Shown: positions 52,635 through 62,277 of the stretch, in pieces
Layout of the letters: every line of letters begins with the position of its first letter
Numbering within the stretch: position 1 is the stretch's first letter
NCBI RefSeq assembly: GCF_003426735.1
Contig: NZ_QVON01000002.1
Location: 62,001-126,000 of the forward strand
DNA from: Arenibacter sp. P308M17
GTDB taxonomy: Bacteria; Bacteroidota; Bacteroidia; Flavobacteriales; Flavobacteriaceae
DNA: 64,000 nt
Reading direction: 5' to 3'
The notes under the pieces: model-generated
The model's database searches: none
What the model was told of the DNA's origin: nothing
The model's input: only the letters and a program-made list of their open reading frames with translations
Position numbers and translations under genes: made by a program

Positions 52635-53438
52635 TTATTTCATACTCTCCTTGACCAATTTGAAAAACTCATAAAATCTTGGTTGTACAATGATCTCGGT
52701 GGCCGTTTCTATACTGTAAAGTCCCAATTCCGATTTCCCCGTGGCAACGATACGCTTGGGCTCTATTTGGTATTTACTTTCCAAGATACGGGCTATAGCG
52801 GCAGCTTGCTGCGTTCCAATCTCCCAATTGTTCAATTTATTGTCCTTGGATTCCACCAAGTTGCTGTTGCTCACAATTTGAATATCCATGGTGGGGTTGG
52901 CCTTTAAAATGTTGCCAATTTTGGCGATAATGGACTCCGCTTTGTCCTGTACTTTAAAGTTTTTGGAGTTTTCCCCAAAGATATAACTGTTGTCCATAAC
53001 CACCGCTACCGCACCATTGCTAACGGTTATCTTGGGCTCACTTCCCAATGTTTGTTTAAATTGGGTAAAAACTGCCAAGGTTATAGAGTCGTGACTGCTA
53101 AGGGCATCATTGATCACCCTTAATTGAGCTTCTTTTTGAACAAGGCTTTCCAAGGTACTGTTTATGTGATCGGACCTCTTATTGGAAGCTTCCGTAAAAC
53201 TGTTCAGGTTTTTCAATAGGTTGGCATTGGTCTCTTTCAGTTCGTTTACCTGTCCTTCGTAAGACTCTACTTTGGCCGCAGCTATTCTTTCTTCCCGCTT
53301 AGATTCCGACAGCGCTGTCTCAGCCTCCCTCAACTTGGATCTTAGGCCATCTACTTCCAGTATAAGATCTTTTTTGCTCTGTGCCTGTGAAAAGGTAATG
53401 GACATTAATAAAAATAAAATAGTAAAAATTTGTTTCAT
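52635..53438 (-). CDS. Exported coiled-coil protein with degenerate OmpA-like domain
   Basis: A 267-residue paralog of the OmpA-family lipoprotein at 60013-60861. Signal peptide residues 1-19 (FSQAQ). Residues about 25-110 are a coiled coil (LRSKLREAETALSESKREERI), then an OmpA-type fold at about 140-267 (SIIAKIGNILKANPTMDIQIVSNS, ARILESKYQIEPKRIVATGK). The residues that bind peptidoglycan in OmpA, the GHTD Asp and the NRRTRI Arg, are absent: the corresponding stretches read VSNSN and TEIIVQP. It probably no longer binds peptidoglycan in the usual way. Confidence 0.85.
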   Translation of the reverse strand: MKQIFTILFLLMSITFSQAQSKKDLILEVDGLRSKLREAETALSESKREERIAAAKVESYEGQVNELKETNANLLKNLNSFTEASNKRSDHINSTLESLVQKEAQLRVINDALSSHDSITLAVFTQFKQTLGSEPKITVSNGAVAVVMDNSYIFGENSKNFKVQDKAESIIAKIGNILKANPTMDIQIVSNSNLVESKDNKLNNWEIGTQQAAAIARILESKYQIEPKRIVATGKSELGLYSIETATEIIVQPRFYEFFKLVKESMK

Positions 53439-53544
53439 TTGTTAAAATTTATTTGTTTTTTGAATGTTTTGGCAATGATAATTGGTTGATTAATTGACAA
53501 ATTATGCTTTTATATAGAAAATGTAAATTTAAGATTATATTTAA

Positions 53545-55125
53545 TTAAGGCCCTATCTTATTTTTCATATACTCCCTGCCTCCCAAATAAGGGCAATTAT
53601 AAAATTCTTGTGTATTGCAGAAAGGTACCACGGTCTTATTATAGCCATAGGTAGAGGAGAGCGACCTGTTCAATTCATTGTCGTCCACATTTACCTGAAT
53701 ATCATCCATAGTAAACTGACATGGATGTTCATAGCCGGCGGCATGTGTAATTTCCAAGAATTCCTTTCTAAAGGTTTTGAAATACTGGGACAATCTATCG
53801 GATTTCAAAGGTACATTTATTCCGGCCTGTAACCATTTACTTTGGGTGGCTATTCCAGTCGGACATCTATTGGTATGGCATATTTGGGCCTGGATACAGC
53901 CAATGCTCATCATAGCTTCCCTGGCTACGTTTATACAATCTACACCCATGGCGAATGCCATTGCGGCTTTGGCCGGGAAACCCAATTTCCCACTTCCAAT
54001 GAATACTATTCTGTGGGTTAGGTCATATTTTTTAAACAATTTATAAAGACTGGAAAATCCGTATACCCATGGCAGGGATACATGATCGGCGAAACTTGGA
54101 GGAGCGGCTCCGGTTCCTCCCTCGCCACCGTCAACGGTAATAAAGTCTGGTCCCTTTCCCGTTACCAACATTAATTTGGCCAATTCCTCCCATTGATCCA
54201 ATTTGCCAATGGCCCCTTTTATACCTACGGGAAGGCCAGTTTGTTCCGCAATATCCTCAATAAACTGCAGTAGTTCCGAGACGGAACTAAAAGCGGTATG
54301 GGTAGATGGAGACAATACATCCTTGCCCATAACAACACCTCTTATCCCACTTATTTCGGGGGTTATCTTGGCCGCCGGCAATACACCTCCCATTCCTGGT
54401 TTTGCTCCCTGTGAAATTTTAATTTCAATAGCTTTGATACAGGGGTTGTCCAAAACCAGTTGTTTCATTTTATCCATGGAAAAATTCCCATCTTCACTTC
54501 GTACCCCAAAATAACCTGTTCCAAAGTGAAATACAACATCCCCCCCTTGCTTATGATAGGGGGAAAGTCCACCCTCACCCGTATTCTGATAGGCCCCGGA
54601 TTTTCTTGCCCCATTGTTCATGGCATTTACCGCCGTAGCGGACAAGGATCCAAAACTCATGGCAGAGACGTTTATTACGGAGGCAGGCCTATAAGGATTT
54701 TTACGTTTATTGTAAGATCCAATGACCTTGGCGCAGGGCAAAAAACAGGGATCGGTTAAATTGGGATGGTCCCCAGGAAGCCGATATGCCATCATTTGGT
54801 TCTTGACAAAAATATGTTGATGGGCATAGATGTCCCTATCCGTTCCAAAACCTTCATAATTATTTTCTTTCTTGGCCGAAGCATAGATCCATCCCCTTTC
54901 AATGCGGTTGAACGGAAGTTCTTCCCGATTGTTGGCAACGAAATACTGTCTCATTTCCGGACCAATACTCTCCAACCAATACCTTAAATGTCCAACAATG
55001 GGAAAGTTATGCGAAATAGTGTGTCCTTTTTGTACAAAAATATCCCTAATGGCCACCAACATTAAAAATATTAATGCCCATGCCCACCACGGTAGACTGG
55101 CCAAGGTGTTTAACATTGAATCCAT
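53545..55125 (-). CDS. FMN-binding glutamate synthase-family protein
   Basis: A 526-residue protein with an N-terminal membrane helix (WWAWALIFLMLVAIRDIF, residues about 13-30) and a glutamate-synthase (GltS) FMN barrel, with ITVDGGEGGTGAAPPSFADHVSLPW near residue 326 and FIGSGKLGFPAKAAMAFAMGVDCINVAREAM near 373. It holds CIQAQICHTNRCPTGIATQ, as in archaeal-type GltS. It lacks the glutamine amidotransferase domain of GOGAT, so the reaction is uncertain. It acts on the cytoplasmic face. It is a single gene; the flanking OmpA and M20 genes face the same way but are separated by about 100-125 bp. Confidence 0.9.
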   Translation of the reverse strand: MDSMLNTLASLPWWAWALIFLMLVAIRDIFVQKGHTISHNFPIVGHLRYWLESIGPEMRQYFVANNREELPFNRIERGWIYASAKKENNYEGFGTDRDIYAHQHIFVKNQMMAYRLPGDHPNLTDPCFLPCAKVIGSYNKRKNPYRPASVINVSAMSFGSLSATAVNAMNNGARKSGAYQNTGEGGLSPYHKQGGDVVFHFGTGYFGVRSEDGNFSMDKMKQLVLDNPCIKAIEIKISQGAKPGMGGVLPAAKITPEISGIRGVVMGKDVLSPSTHTAFSSVSELLQFIEDIAEQTGLPVGIKGAIGKLDQWEELAKLMLVTGKGPDFITVDGGEGGTGAAPPSFADHVSLPWVYGFSSLYKLFKKYDLTHRIVFIGSGKLGFPAKAAMAFAMGVDCINVAREAMMSIGCIQAQICHTNRCPTGIATQSKWLQAGINVPLKSDRLSQYFKTFRKEFLEITHAAGYEHPCQFTMDDIQVNVDDNELNRSLSSTYGYNKTVVPFCNTQEFYNCPYLGGREYMKNKIGP

Positions 55126-55250
55126 ATTCTAAGTGAAATTTTAAAGATAGCTTTAGTTATTTTTAGGAATTAGGCAATTCAATAAGTATGTATTCCAAAT
55201 TACGGTCTAGACCATAATGATTTGGACATCCCCTTTGGTTTGCCATAGTT

Positions 55251-56534
55251 TTAGTGGTTAAGGAAGTCCAAACTCATTTCGGTCAGTGCCTTTGCTCCAA
55301 GAATCATACCATTTTCGTCTATGCTGAAGTCGGGCGTATGATGTGGAAAGGACGATGTATTTCCAGGGGCCATTCCTCCCAGGAAAAAGAAGAACCCAGG
55401 TACCTCATTTTGAAAATAGGAGAAATCCTCACCACCGGTAACGGCTTTCTGTATTTGCACATTGTCCTTCCCGGCAACCCTTTTTAAGGTAGGCAACATT
55501 TTATTTACAAGATCGGGATTGTTAAATGTAATGTCCGTATTGCTTTTTATTTCAATGGTGGCCTTGCCTCCATATGCCTTGGCAATATCCGGCACTAATT
55601 CTTTCATTCTCTCGGTAATCTGTTTTTGCATGTTGTAGTCCAAGGTTCTTATGGTGCCTATCATTTCCGCACTTTCCGGGATAATATTAAAACGGACACC
55701 ACTGGTAATTTTGCCCACACTTATCACCGCTGCTTCGTTGGTCAGATCCACCTCCCTACTTATTATTGTTTGTAGGCCATCTATGATCTTGGCACTAATA
55801 AGAATGGGGTCTATCCCTTTCCATGGTTGGGAACCATGGGTCTGTTTCCCTTCAACCTGAATAACGAACCGTTGCACGGCCGCCATTAGTCCTTCGGATT
55901 TATACCTTATTACACCAACAGGGGTGCCGGAGTTAATATGAAGTCCGAAAATAGCATCCACATCTGGATTTTTTAGAACCCCTTCCTTCACCATCAGCAG
56001 CGCTCCGCCTTCTTCTCCGGGTGGAGGGCCTTCTTCGGCCGGTTGAAAAATAAATTTAACAGTCCCTTTAATTTTATCCCTGTTTTTGGATAGAATTTCC
56101 GCAACCCCCATTAGGATCGCTATATGGGTATCGTGACCACAGGCGTGCATAACACCCACCTCTTGCCCCATAAATTTGGAGGTTACGGTAGATTTAAACG
56201 GTAGCTCGTTTCTTTCCGTAACCGGTAAGGCATCCATATCTGCCCTTAAAGCAATTACTTTACCATTTTTATTACCATTTAATATCCCTACCACCCCGGT
56301 TTTGGCAATTCCCGTTTGAACCTCTATTCCCAAGGATTTTAAATGGTCAGCTATTTTCTCGGCCGTCTTGAACTCCCTATTGGACAATTCCGGATTTTGG
56401 TGAAAATCCCTCCTCCAATCCAATAATTTAGGTTCGATATCCTTATATTCCTTTTCAAAATTATATTTCTGGGCGACAGAGTTTACACACCATACAAACA
56501 TTGGGAGAATTAAATATAACTTCATACCATTCAA
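55251..56534 (-). CDS. Exported M20-family amidohydrolase
   Basis: A 427-residue M20D amidohydrolase with a signal peptide (residues 1-21, WCVNSVAQ). The metal-binding sites are GVMHACGHDTHIA near residue 129 and FQPAEEGPPPGEEGGA near 165, and GGEDFSYF near 367. The central DHD-type insert gives the dimerisation domain. Members hydrolyse N-acyl or N-acetyl amino acids such as hippurate. The periplasmic location suggests a peptide or acylated amino-acid catabolic role, next to the M1 peptidase region but not in one transcript with it. Confidence 0.92.
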   Translation of the reverse strand: MNGMKLYLILPMFVWCVNSVAQKYNFEKEYKDIEPKLLDWRRDFHQNPELSNREFKTAEKIADHLKSLGIEVQTGIAKTGVVGILNGNKNGKVIALRADMDALPVTERNELPFKSTVTSKFMGQEVGVMHACGHDTHIAILMGVAEILSKNRDKIKGTVKFIFQPAEEGPPPGEEGGALLMVKEGVLKNPDVDAIFGLHINSGTPVGVIRYKSEGLMAAVQRFVIQVEGKQTHGSQPWKGIDPILISAKIIDGLQTIISREVDLTNEAAVISVGKITSGVRFNIIPESAEMIGTIRTLDYNMQKQITERMKELVPDIAKAYGGKATIEIKSNTDITFNNPDLVNKMLPTLKRVAGKDNVQIQKAVTGGEDFSYFQNEVPGFFFFLGGMAPGNTSSFPHHTPDFSIDENGMILGAKALTEMSLDFLNH

Positions 56535-56769
56535 TATGATTTAAAATTTTAAATACCTAAACAATTACTGAAAATAATTCTTATTAATTTTACTGCCGAC
56601 CACCATTTAAAAAGCGTTGCCCTTAGTAAAATTGGATTCACAGGATAAATATATTCAAATTAGTACTATTTACCCGACCGGTTTATCACAAATCTTAAAG
56701 TTGATTTTTTGATAAGGCTATTTATGGTTAAATTCACCGATTGTAACGAGCATAATTTCAACATACGTT

Positions 56770-59091
56770 TTGGAGAACTATATCAACGAATTAAATGAAG
56801 CCCAAAAGGCCCCGGTTTTGCATAAGGACGGGCCATTAATGGTGATTGCAGGGGCCGGTTCTGGTAAGACGAGGGTTTTGACTTACCGGATTGCTTATTT
56901 AATGAGCAAGGGAGTGGATTCCTTTAATATTTTGGCCCTGACCTTTACCAATAAGGCAGCAAGGGAAATGAAGAAGCGTATTTCCGATATTGTGGGTAGT
57001 TCCGAAGCCAAGAACCTATGGATGGGTACTTTCCATTCTGTTTTTGCAAAGCTCCTAAGGTTCGATGGGGATAAATTGGGATACCCTTCCAATTTTACCA
57101 TATATGATACCCAGGATTCGCAACGTCTACTAGCCGCTATTATAAAGGAAATGGGCCTGGATAAGGATATTTATAAATACAAGCAGGTACAAAATAGAAT
57201 ATCTTCCTATAAAAATAGCCTAATTACAGTAAAGGCATATTATAATAATCCGGATCTGGTAGAGGCAGATGCCATGGCCAAGCGTCCTAGAATGGGCGAA
57301 ATCTATCAGAACTATGTAGATCGTTGCTTCAAGGCAGGTGCCATGGATTTTGACGACCTACTGTTAAGGACAAACGAGCTGTTAACAAGATTTCCCGAGG
57401 TATTGGCCAAGTATCAGGATAGGTTTAGGTACATTCTCGTAGACGAGTACCAGGATACCAACCATTCCCAATATTTGATCGTTAAGGCCCTTTCGGACAG
57501 GTTCCAGAATATCTGTGTGGTAGGGGACGATGCACAGAGTATATATTCCTTTAGGGGGGCAAATATTAGTAATATCCTAAATTTTCAAAAGGATTATGAC
57601 AATGTGGGCATGTACCGGTTGGAACAAAATTATAGGTCCACAAAAAATATCGTGAACGCCGCAAATTCCATCATTTCCAAAAATAAGAATCAACTGGAAA
57701 AGGTGGTTTGGACCTCCAACGATGAAGGCCCCCTAATAAAGGTGCACCGCAGCCCTACGGATGCGGAGGAAGGTAGATTTGTGGCCGGATCCATTTTTGA
57801 GAATAAAATGCAAAGCCAATTATCCAATGGCCATTTTGCTGTTTTGTATAGGACCAACTCCCAATCCAGGGCCATAGAGGATGCGCTTAGAAAACGGGAT
57901 ATCCCCTATAGGATTTATGGTGGACTCTCCTTTTATCAGCGAAAGGAAATCAAGGATGTATTGTCCTATTTAAGATTGGTGATCAATCCAAAGGATGAGG
58001 AGGCCCTTAAGCGTATTATCAATTTTCCGGCACGTGGTATTGGACAAAGTACTTTGGATAAGCTTACCGTTGCCGCAAATCACTATAATCGCTCTATTTT
58101 TGAGGTTATGGACAATCTTGAAAGGATAGATTTAAAGATCAATGGAGGAACCAAAAGAAAATTGGGAGACTTTGTTGCCATGATCAAGAGCTTTCAAATT
58201 ATGAACGAAGGTGCGGATGCCTTTACCCTAGCGGAACATGTTGCCAAAAAAACCGGAGTTTTGCTGGAATTCAAAAAAGATGGCACTCCTGAGGGTATTG
58301 GGAAGATGGAAAATATTGAGGAGTTGTTGAACGGAATCAAGGATTTTGTGGAAGGGCAAAAGGAACTGGCCGATGCCAAAGGGGACATAGGGGAGTTTTT
58401 GGAGGATGTGGCCCTGGCCACCGATTTGGATAAGGATACCGGGGATGATGACAGAGTGGCCTTAATGACGATTCATTTGGCGAAGGGACTGGAATTTCCG
58501 CATGTTTATATTGTTGGGATGGAAGAAGATCTTTTCCCCTCTGCCATGAGTATGAATACCAGGAGCGAATTGGAAGAGGAAAGACGCTTATTTTATGTAG
58601 CCCTGACAAGGGCGGAGAAGCAGGCCTATTTAACCTATACGCAGAATAGATATCGCTGGGGCAAATTGGTAGATGCGGAGCCCAGTAGGTTTATTGAGGA
58701 AATTGACGAAAAATTTGTTGAAAACCTTACCCCCGTCCAGAGATCTAGATACACCCCCTTGATCGATGTTGATATTTTTGGTGATGTGGACAGATCCAAA
58801 TTAAGACAGAACAAGCCTTTGCAAGGAACACCCCCAAGTGGTGTTAGACCCAATGAAAATCAGTTGAGAAAACTCCGTAAACTAAAACCCGAACTTGGCA
58901 CTCCCGTTGGAAACACCAATTCGGTAGATCTCAATTTATCGGAAGGTTCCCTAGTGAACCATACTAGATTTGGTAGGGGACAAGTGCTAAAAATTGAAGG
59001 GGTGGGCAACGACAGGAAAGCTGAGATTAAATTTGATAAGGGAGATATTAAAAAATTGTTGCTCAGGTTCGCCAAGTTGGAGGTACTCTGA
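56770..59091 (+). CDS. UvrD/PcrA-type DNA helicase
   Basis: A 773-residue superfamily 1A helicase for repair and replication-restart. Motifs in order: NEAQKAPVLHKDGPLMVIAG, then AGAGSGKT at residues 27-34, FTNKAAREMKKRI near 59, DEYQDTN near 224, VGDDAQSIYSFRGA near 252, LEQNYRST near 283, and MTIHLAKGLEFPHVYIVG near 567 and VALTRAEKQAYLTY near 616. C-terminal GRGQVLKIEGVG is the RNA-polymerase-binding Tudor-like tail of PcrA/UvrD. The start is TTG 56770 because no ATG precedes the Walker A segment. Confidence 0.96.
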   Translation: MENYINELNEAQKAPVLHKDGPLMVIAGAGSGKTRVLTYRIAYLMSKGVDSFNILALTFTNKAAREMKKRISDIVGSSEAKNLWMGTFHSVFAKLLRFDGDKLGYPSNFTIYDTQDSQRLLAAIIKEMGLDKDIYKYKQVQNRISSYKNSLITVKAYYNNPDLVEADAMAKRPRMGEIYQNYVDRCFKAGAMDFDDLLLRTNELLTRFPEVLAKYQDRFRYILVDEYQDTNHSQYLIVKALSDRFQNICVVGDDAQSIYSFRGANISNILNFQKDYDNVGMYRLEQNYRSTKNIVNAANSIISKNKNQLEKVVWTSNDEGPLIKVHRSPTDAEEGRFVAGSIFENKMQSQLSNGHFAVLYRTNSQSRAIEDALRKRDIPYRIYGGLSFYQRKEIKDVLSYLRLVINPKDEEALKRIINFPARGIGQSTLDKLTVAANHYNRSIFEVMDNLERIDLKINGGTKRKLGDFVAMIKSFQIMNEGADAFTLAEHVAKKTGVLLEFKKDGTPEGIGKMENIEELLNGIKDFVEGQKELADAKGDIGEFLEDVALATDLDKDTGDDDRVALMTIHLAKGLEFPHVYIVGMEEDLFPSAMSMNTRSELEEERRLFYVALTRAEKQAYLTYTQNRYRWGKLVDAEPSRFIEEIDEKFVENLTPVQRSRYTPLIDVDIFGDVDRSKLRQNKPLQGTPPSGVRPNENQLRKLRKLKPELGTPVGNTNSVDLNLSEGSLVNHTRFGRGQVLKIEGVGNDRKAEIKFDKGDIKKLLLRFAKLEVL

Positions 59092-59319
59092 TTCCTATGG
59101 GTCTGGATGAAAACTACTTTTATGGGTTGGATTACAAATAATCCGCGGTAATTACTCCACGACGATAACGTTCTTGTCCTTCAATGCACAACCCTAGGTG
59201 AAATCGGATCTTTCGAACGGGTAGGCAATTACAAAGAGCATTCCTAAAAGAGGGATGATACCAACATATACTTAAATCATTATTTCTTATATTGATAGCG
59301 TTTATTTTGAACCCATACT

Positions 59320-59940
59320 ATGTCAGAATTTATTAAAATATATCCTGAAAATCCCAATCCTAAGGAAATTAAGAAGGTTGTGGATGTGCTGCGCAAGGGG
59401 GGACTGATTATTTATCCAACCGACACAGTGTATGGCCTTGGGTGCGACATAACCAATACCAGGGCCTTGGAAAAAATAGCGCGGATAAAAGGGGTAAAAC
59501 TGGCCAAGGCCAATTGGTCGTTCATTTGTGCCGACCTAAGTAATCTGTCGGATTATGTAAAACAAATTGATACCTCTACCTTTAAAATCCTTAAACGGGC
59601 CTTACCAGGACCTTATACCTTTATTCTTCCCGGGAACAACAACCTGCCCAAAGAATTTAAAAAGAAGAAAACAGTGGGTATTCGTATTCCCGATAATGCC
59701 ATTGCCAGGACTTTGGTCCAGGCTTTGGGCAATCCTATAGTTTCTACCTCCATTCGCGATGAGGATGAGCTACTGGAGTATACAACCGATCCGGAATTGA
59801 TATATGAAAAATGGAAAAACCTGGTCGATATAGTTATTGATGGCGGTTATGGGGACAATATGGCCTCTACGGTAATAGATCTCTCCGAAGATGAACCTGT
59901 AGTGGTCAGGGAAGGAAAGGGGAGTTTGGATATATTTTAA
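59320..59940 (+). CDS. L-threonylcarbamoyladenylate synthase (TsaC/Sua5 family)
   Basis: A 206-residue YrdC-fold enzyme that forms threonylcarbamoyl-AMP for t6A37 tRNA modification. Hallmarks are LIIYPTDTVYGLGCDITN near residue 29, LPGPYTFIL near 92, KKTVGIRIPDNAIA near 110 and PIVSTSIRDEDE near 131. It has only the YrdC domain, without the Sua5 C-terminal domain, so it is TsaC-like in length. Strong terminator 23 bp after the stop. Confidence 0.92.
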   Translation: MSEFIKIYPENPNPKEIKKVVDVLRKGGLIIYPTDTVYGLGCDITNTRALEKIARIKGVKLAKANWSFICADLSNLSDYVKQIDTSTFKILKRALPGPYTFILPGNNNLPKEFKKKKTVGIRIPDNAIARTLVQALGNPIVSTSIRDEDELLEYTTDPELIYEKWKNLVDIVIDGGYGDNMASTVIDLSEDEPVVVREGKGSLDIF

Positions 59941-59962
59941 GAGGTTTTTTGATATGTGTATC

Positions 59963-59996
59963 AAAAAAAAAGCGACCCATATAAGGTCGCTTTTAA
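59963..59996. terminator. Bidirectional terminator between tsaC-like and OmpA genes
   Basis: AAAAGCGACC and GGTCGCTTTT form a 10-bp stem with a seven-base loop; A-tract upstream and T-rich tract downstream make it work for both convergent genes. Confidence 0.88.
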
Positions 59997-60012
59997 ATTT
60001 CATATGTTATTC

Positions 60013-60861
60013 TTAGTTGATCTTAGGATCTTTCATCCCTTCTTCGATCATGCTGTAGAATTGATCAATTTTTGGAAGCACAACAATACGTGTTCTTCTA
60101 TTCTTAGCCTTGTCCGTTGGTGATACAGGAATATATTCCCCTCTTCCCGCTGCGGTCATACGCTTGGGATCCACACCATAATCATTTTGTAAAATACGTA
60201 CCACTGAAGTTGCACGCTTCACACTTAAATCCCAGTTGTCATATAATACCCCACTGTTGTATGGATCGGTATCGGTATGCCCTTCCACCATAAATTCGAA
60301 ATCCGGTTTGTTGTTGACTACCTGTGCCACCTTTCCTAAAATTTCCTTCGCTCTATTGGTAACATTGAAACTACCGCTTCTAAATAAAAGCTTGTCGGAA
60401 ATAGAAACAAAAACTACTCCTTTTTCTACACTAATTTCGATATCCTCGTCATCCAAGTTTCCTAGAACACCTTTTAAACTTTGTACCAAGGCCAAATTTA
60501 CAGAATCCCTTCTAGTAATGGCATCGTTAAGTTTTCTTATAGTCAGATCCTTTTCCTTTAAACTTTCCAAGGATTTTTCCAAGTTATCGGCACCTTTACT
60601 TGTAAGGGTGGTAAGGTTGCCCATATTGTTTATCAAGTCTTGATTGTTGGCCTTAAGGAAGGCATTCTGATCTTCCAAAGTCTGCATTTTGGAAGTTGTG
60701 GCAGCCTTATCCTCTAAACAGGAGTTTAATTTAACTGTCGCGGAATTTAACAAATCCTGTGCTTCTTTCGCTTTGGCTTCCATATCCGCATATTTTTTCT
60801 GGGATACACAGGAAGACAATAAAAGGGTAATACCTAAACAGCCTAAAATGATTTTTCTCAT
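60013..60861 (-). CDS. OmpA-family peptidoglycan-associated lipoprotein
   Basis: A 282-residue lipoprotein. Lipobox ITLLLSSCVSQ, Cys near residue 18. Residues about 22-110 form a coiled coil (YADMEAKAKEAQDLLNSA); residues about 150-270 are OmpA, with EGHTDTDPYNSG near residue 192, LSVKRATSVVRIL and KNRRTRIVVLP that bind peptidoglycan. It links the outer membrane to the cell wall. Its paralog at 52635-53438 has lost the binding residues. Has a good -7 element 56 bp before the start. Confidence 0.94.
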   Translation of the reverse strand: MRKIILGCLGITLLLSSCVSQKKYADMEAKAKEAQDLLNSATVKLNSCLEDKAATTSKMQTLEDQNAFLKANNQDLINNMGNLTTLTSKGADNLEKSLESLKEKDLTIRKLNDAITRRDSVNLALVQSLKGVLGNLDDEDIEISVEKGVVFVSISDKLLFRSGSFNVTNRAKEILGKVAQVVNNKPDFEFMVEGHTDTDPYNSGVLYDNWDLSVKRATSVVRILQNDYGVDPKRMTAAGRGEYIPVSPTDKAKNRRTRIVVLPKIDQFYSMIEEGMKDPKIN

Positions 60862-60916
60862 AGTTATGATAATAGAATTAATAATTTACAATTTAATAGG
60901 TTCTTTATGTTGTTGG

Positions 60917-60924
60917 CAAAATTA
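60917..60924 (-). promoter_or_regulatory. -7 promoter element for the OmpA gene
   Basis: TAATTTTG on the minus strand matches TAnnTTTG, 56 bases upstream of ATG 60861. No clear -33 TTTG is seen. Confidence 0.45.
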
Positions 60925-60957
60925 TATAAAACGCAATATTTTGCGAGACCAATTTAG

Positions 60958-61962
60958 TTAATCTTTTACTAAATTGTTAAAAATTTTTACATGATTTACA
61001 TAATAAGCCCAAACAATAGATTTTACGGCGTAATAATTAACTGTAAAATAGGTCTTTTCGCGCTTTTTGTATATGGTCCAAAAATTTTTGTAAAAACTTA
61101 AATGGGCTTGTATTATTGCCCAAGCATGTCTAAACCTGCCTTTAAAAATAAAATTCAGCCCTGCAAGTCCATCCAAAGCCAGTCTTGAAAGCACTCTTGG
61201 GAATATTTTTTGCGCAGGAAGGTTTTTAACAAGGGAATAGAGGGAATTTCTGAAGTTAAGAAAGGTTTTTTTCGGATTCATACTATTTAAGGTGGATCCG
61301 CCCAGATGATATACCTCGGATTCCCCTACATAAAAAACTTGGTAGCCCTTATTTTTTGCCCTCCAACATAAGTCTATTTCTTCTTGATGCGCAAAATAAT
61401 CCTCGTCAAATCCGTTTAGTTCCCGGAATACCTCCTTTTTAATGAACATACATGCTCCTGTAGCCCAGAAAATTTCCTCCACGTCATTATATTGGCCCTT
61501 ATCGATTTCCAATTCATTAAAAATTCGCCCCCTACAAAATGGATAACCATATTTATCGATAAAGCCTCCTGCGGCACCGGCATATTCAAAATGGGTCTTA
61601 TTTTTATAATCCAATATTTTGGGTTGGACAATCGATGCTGAGGGATTGTCCGTAAATTCCTTTATTATTGGGTCCATCCAACCCTTGCTTACCTCCACAT
61701 CAGAGTTTAAAAGGCAATATATATCGGCATCTATGTAAGGTAGGGCATCATTATAACCCTTGGCATAACCGCCATTGTACGAATTTTGGACGATACCTAT
61801 TTCCGGGTATCTCTTTTTAAGGAAGGAGATAGAACCGTCCGTAGAGGCGTTATCGGCAACATAAATATCGGCCTGCCCAGAAAATTCCATTACCGAAGGA
61901 AGAAACTTTTCCAAAAGCGCCTCTCCGTTCCAATTAAGTATGACCACCGCTATTTTTAACAT
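60958..61962 (-). CDS. Glycosyltransferase family 2 (rhamnosyltransferase-like)
   Basis: A 334-residue GT-A glycosyltransferase. N-terminal VVILNWNGEALLEKFLPSV near residue 6, VADNASTDGS near 35, the DxD-like LLNSDVEVSKGWMDPI near 85 and the EIDLCWRAKNKGYQVFYVGES acceptor motif near 196 are typical of GT2 enzymes like WbbL. A hydrophobic stretch near the C-terminus suggests membrane association. It probably adds a sugar to surface polysaccharide or lipid, sugar unknown. Monocistronic. Confidence 0.92.
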   Translation of the reverse strand: MLKIAVVILNWNGEALLEKFLPSVMEFSGQADIYVADNASTDGSISFLKKRYPEIGIVQNSYNGGYAKGYNDALPYIDADIYCLLNSDVEVSKGWMDPIIKEFTDNPSASIVQPKILDYKNKTHFEYAGAAGGFIDKYGYPFCRGRIFNELEIDKGQYNDVEEIFWATGACMFIKKEVFRELNGFDEDYFAHQEEIDLCWRAKNKGYQVFYVGESEVYHLGGSTLNSMNPKKTFLNFRNSLYSLVKNLPAQKIFPRVLSRLALDGLAGLNFIFKGRFRHAWAIIQAHLSFYKNFWTIYKKREKTYFTVNYYAVKSIVWAYYVNHVKIFNNLVKD

Positions 61963-62277
61963 TTTCTATAGCACCCAAAACAACAGGTGTTTATTATCTA
62001 GTTAAAGGTTTAAACTTTGTAATTTCATTGCTCCCGATAGCTATCGGGATTAGTTTCCAAAAATTTTATTAGTCCAAAGTAGGCAAAAGGCAATGAAATC
62101 CAATTTTTTTTGCCAACTGTAAACTGCTACTGCCTACTTATCCTCCAGTCCTTGCAAAGGAATTCAAATAATTCGGCAATGTAAAAAAATATTTCATAAA
62201 TGACTATGGATATTATGATGGGAAATATCCAAATTCTCCATATACTCTATAGGTTGGTCCAATACCTTTTCCGTTCC
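61963..62277. other. Intergenic region with a conserved palindrome
   Basis: 315 bp between the glycosyltransferase and HsdR_N-like genes. Contains the palindrome 62032-62049; no gene is supported. Confidence 0.5.
62032..62049. repeat. Palindrome TCCCGATAGCTATCGGGA, copy 3
   Basis: Perfect 18-bp palindrome identical to those at 7991-8008 and 8733-8750, here about 70 bp upstream of the glycosyltransferase gene's start side. Confidence 0.85.
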
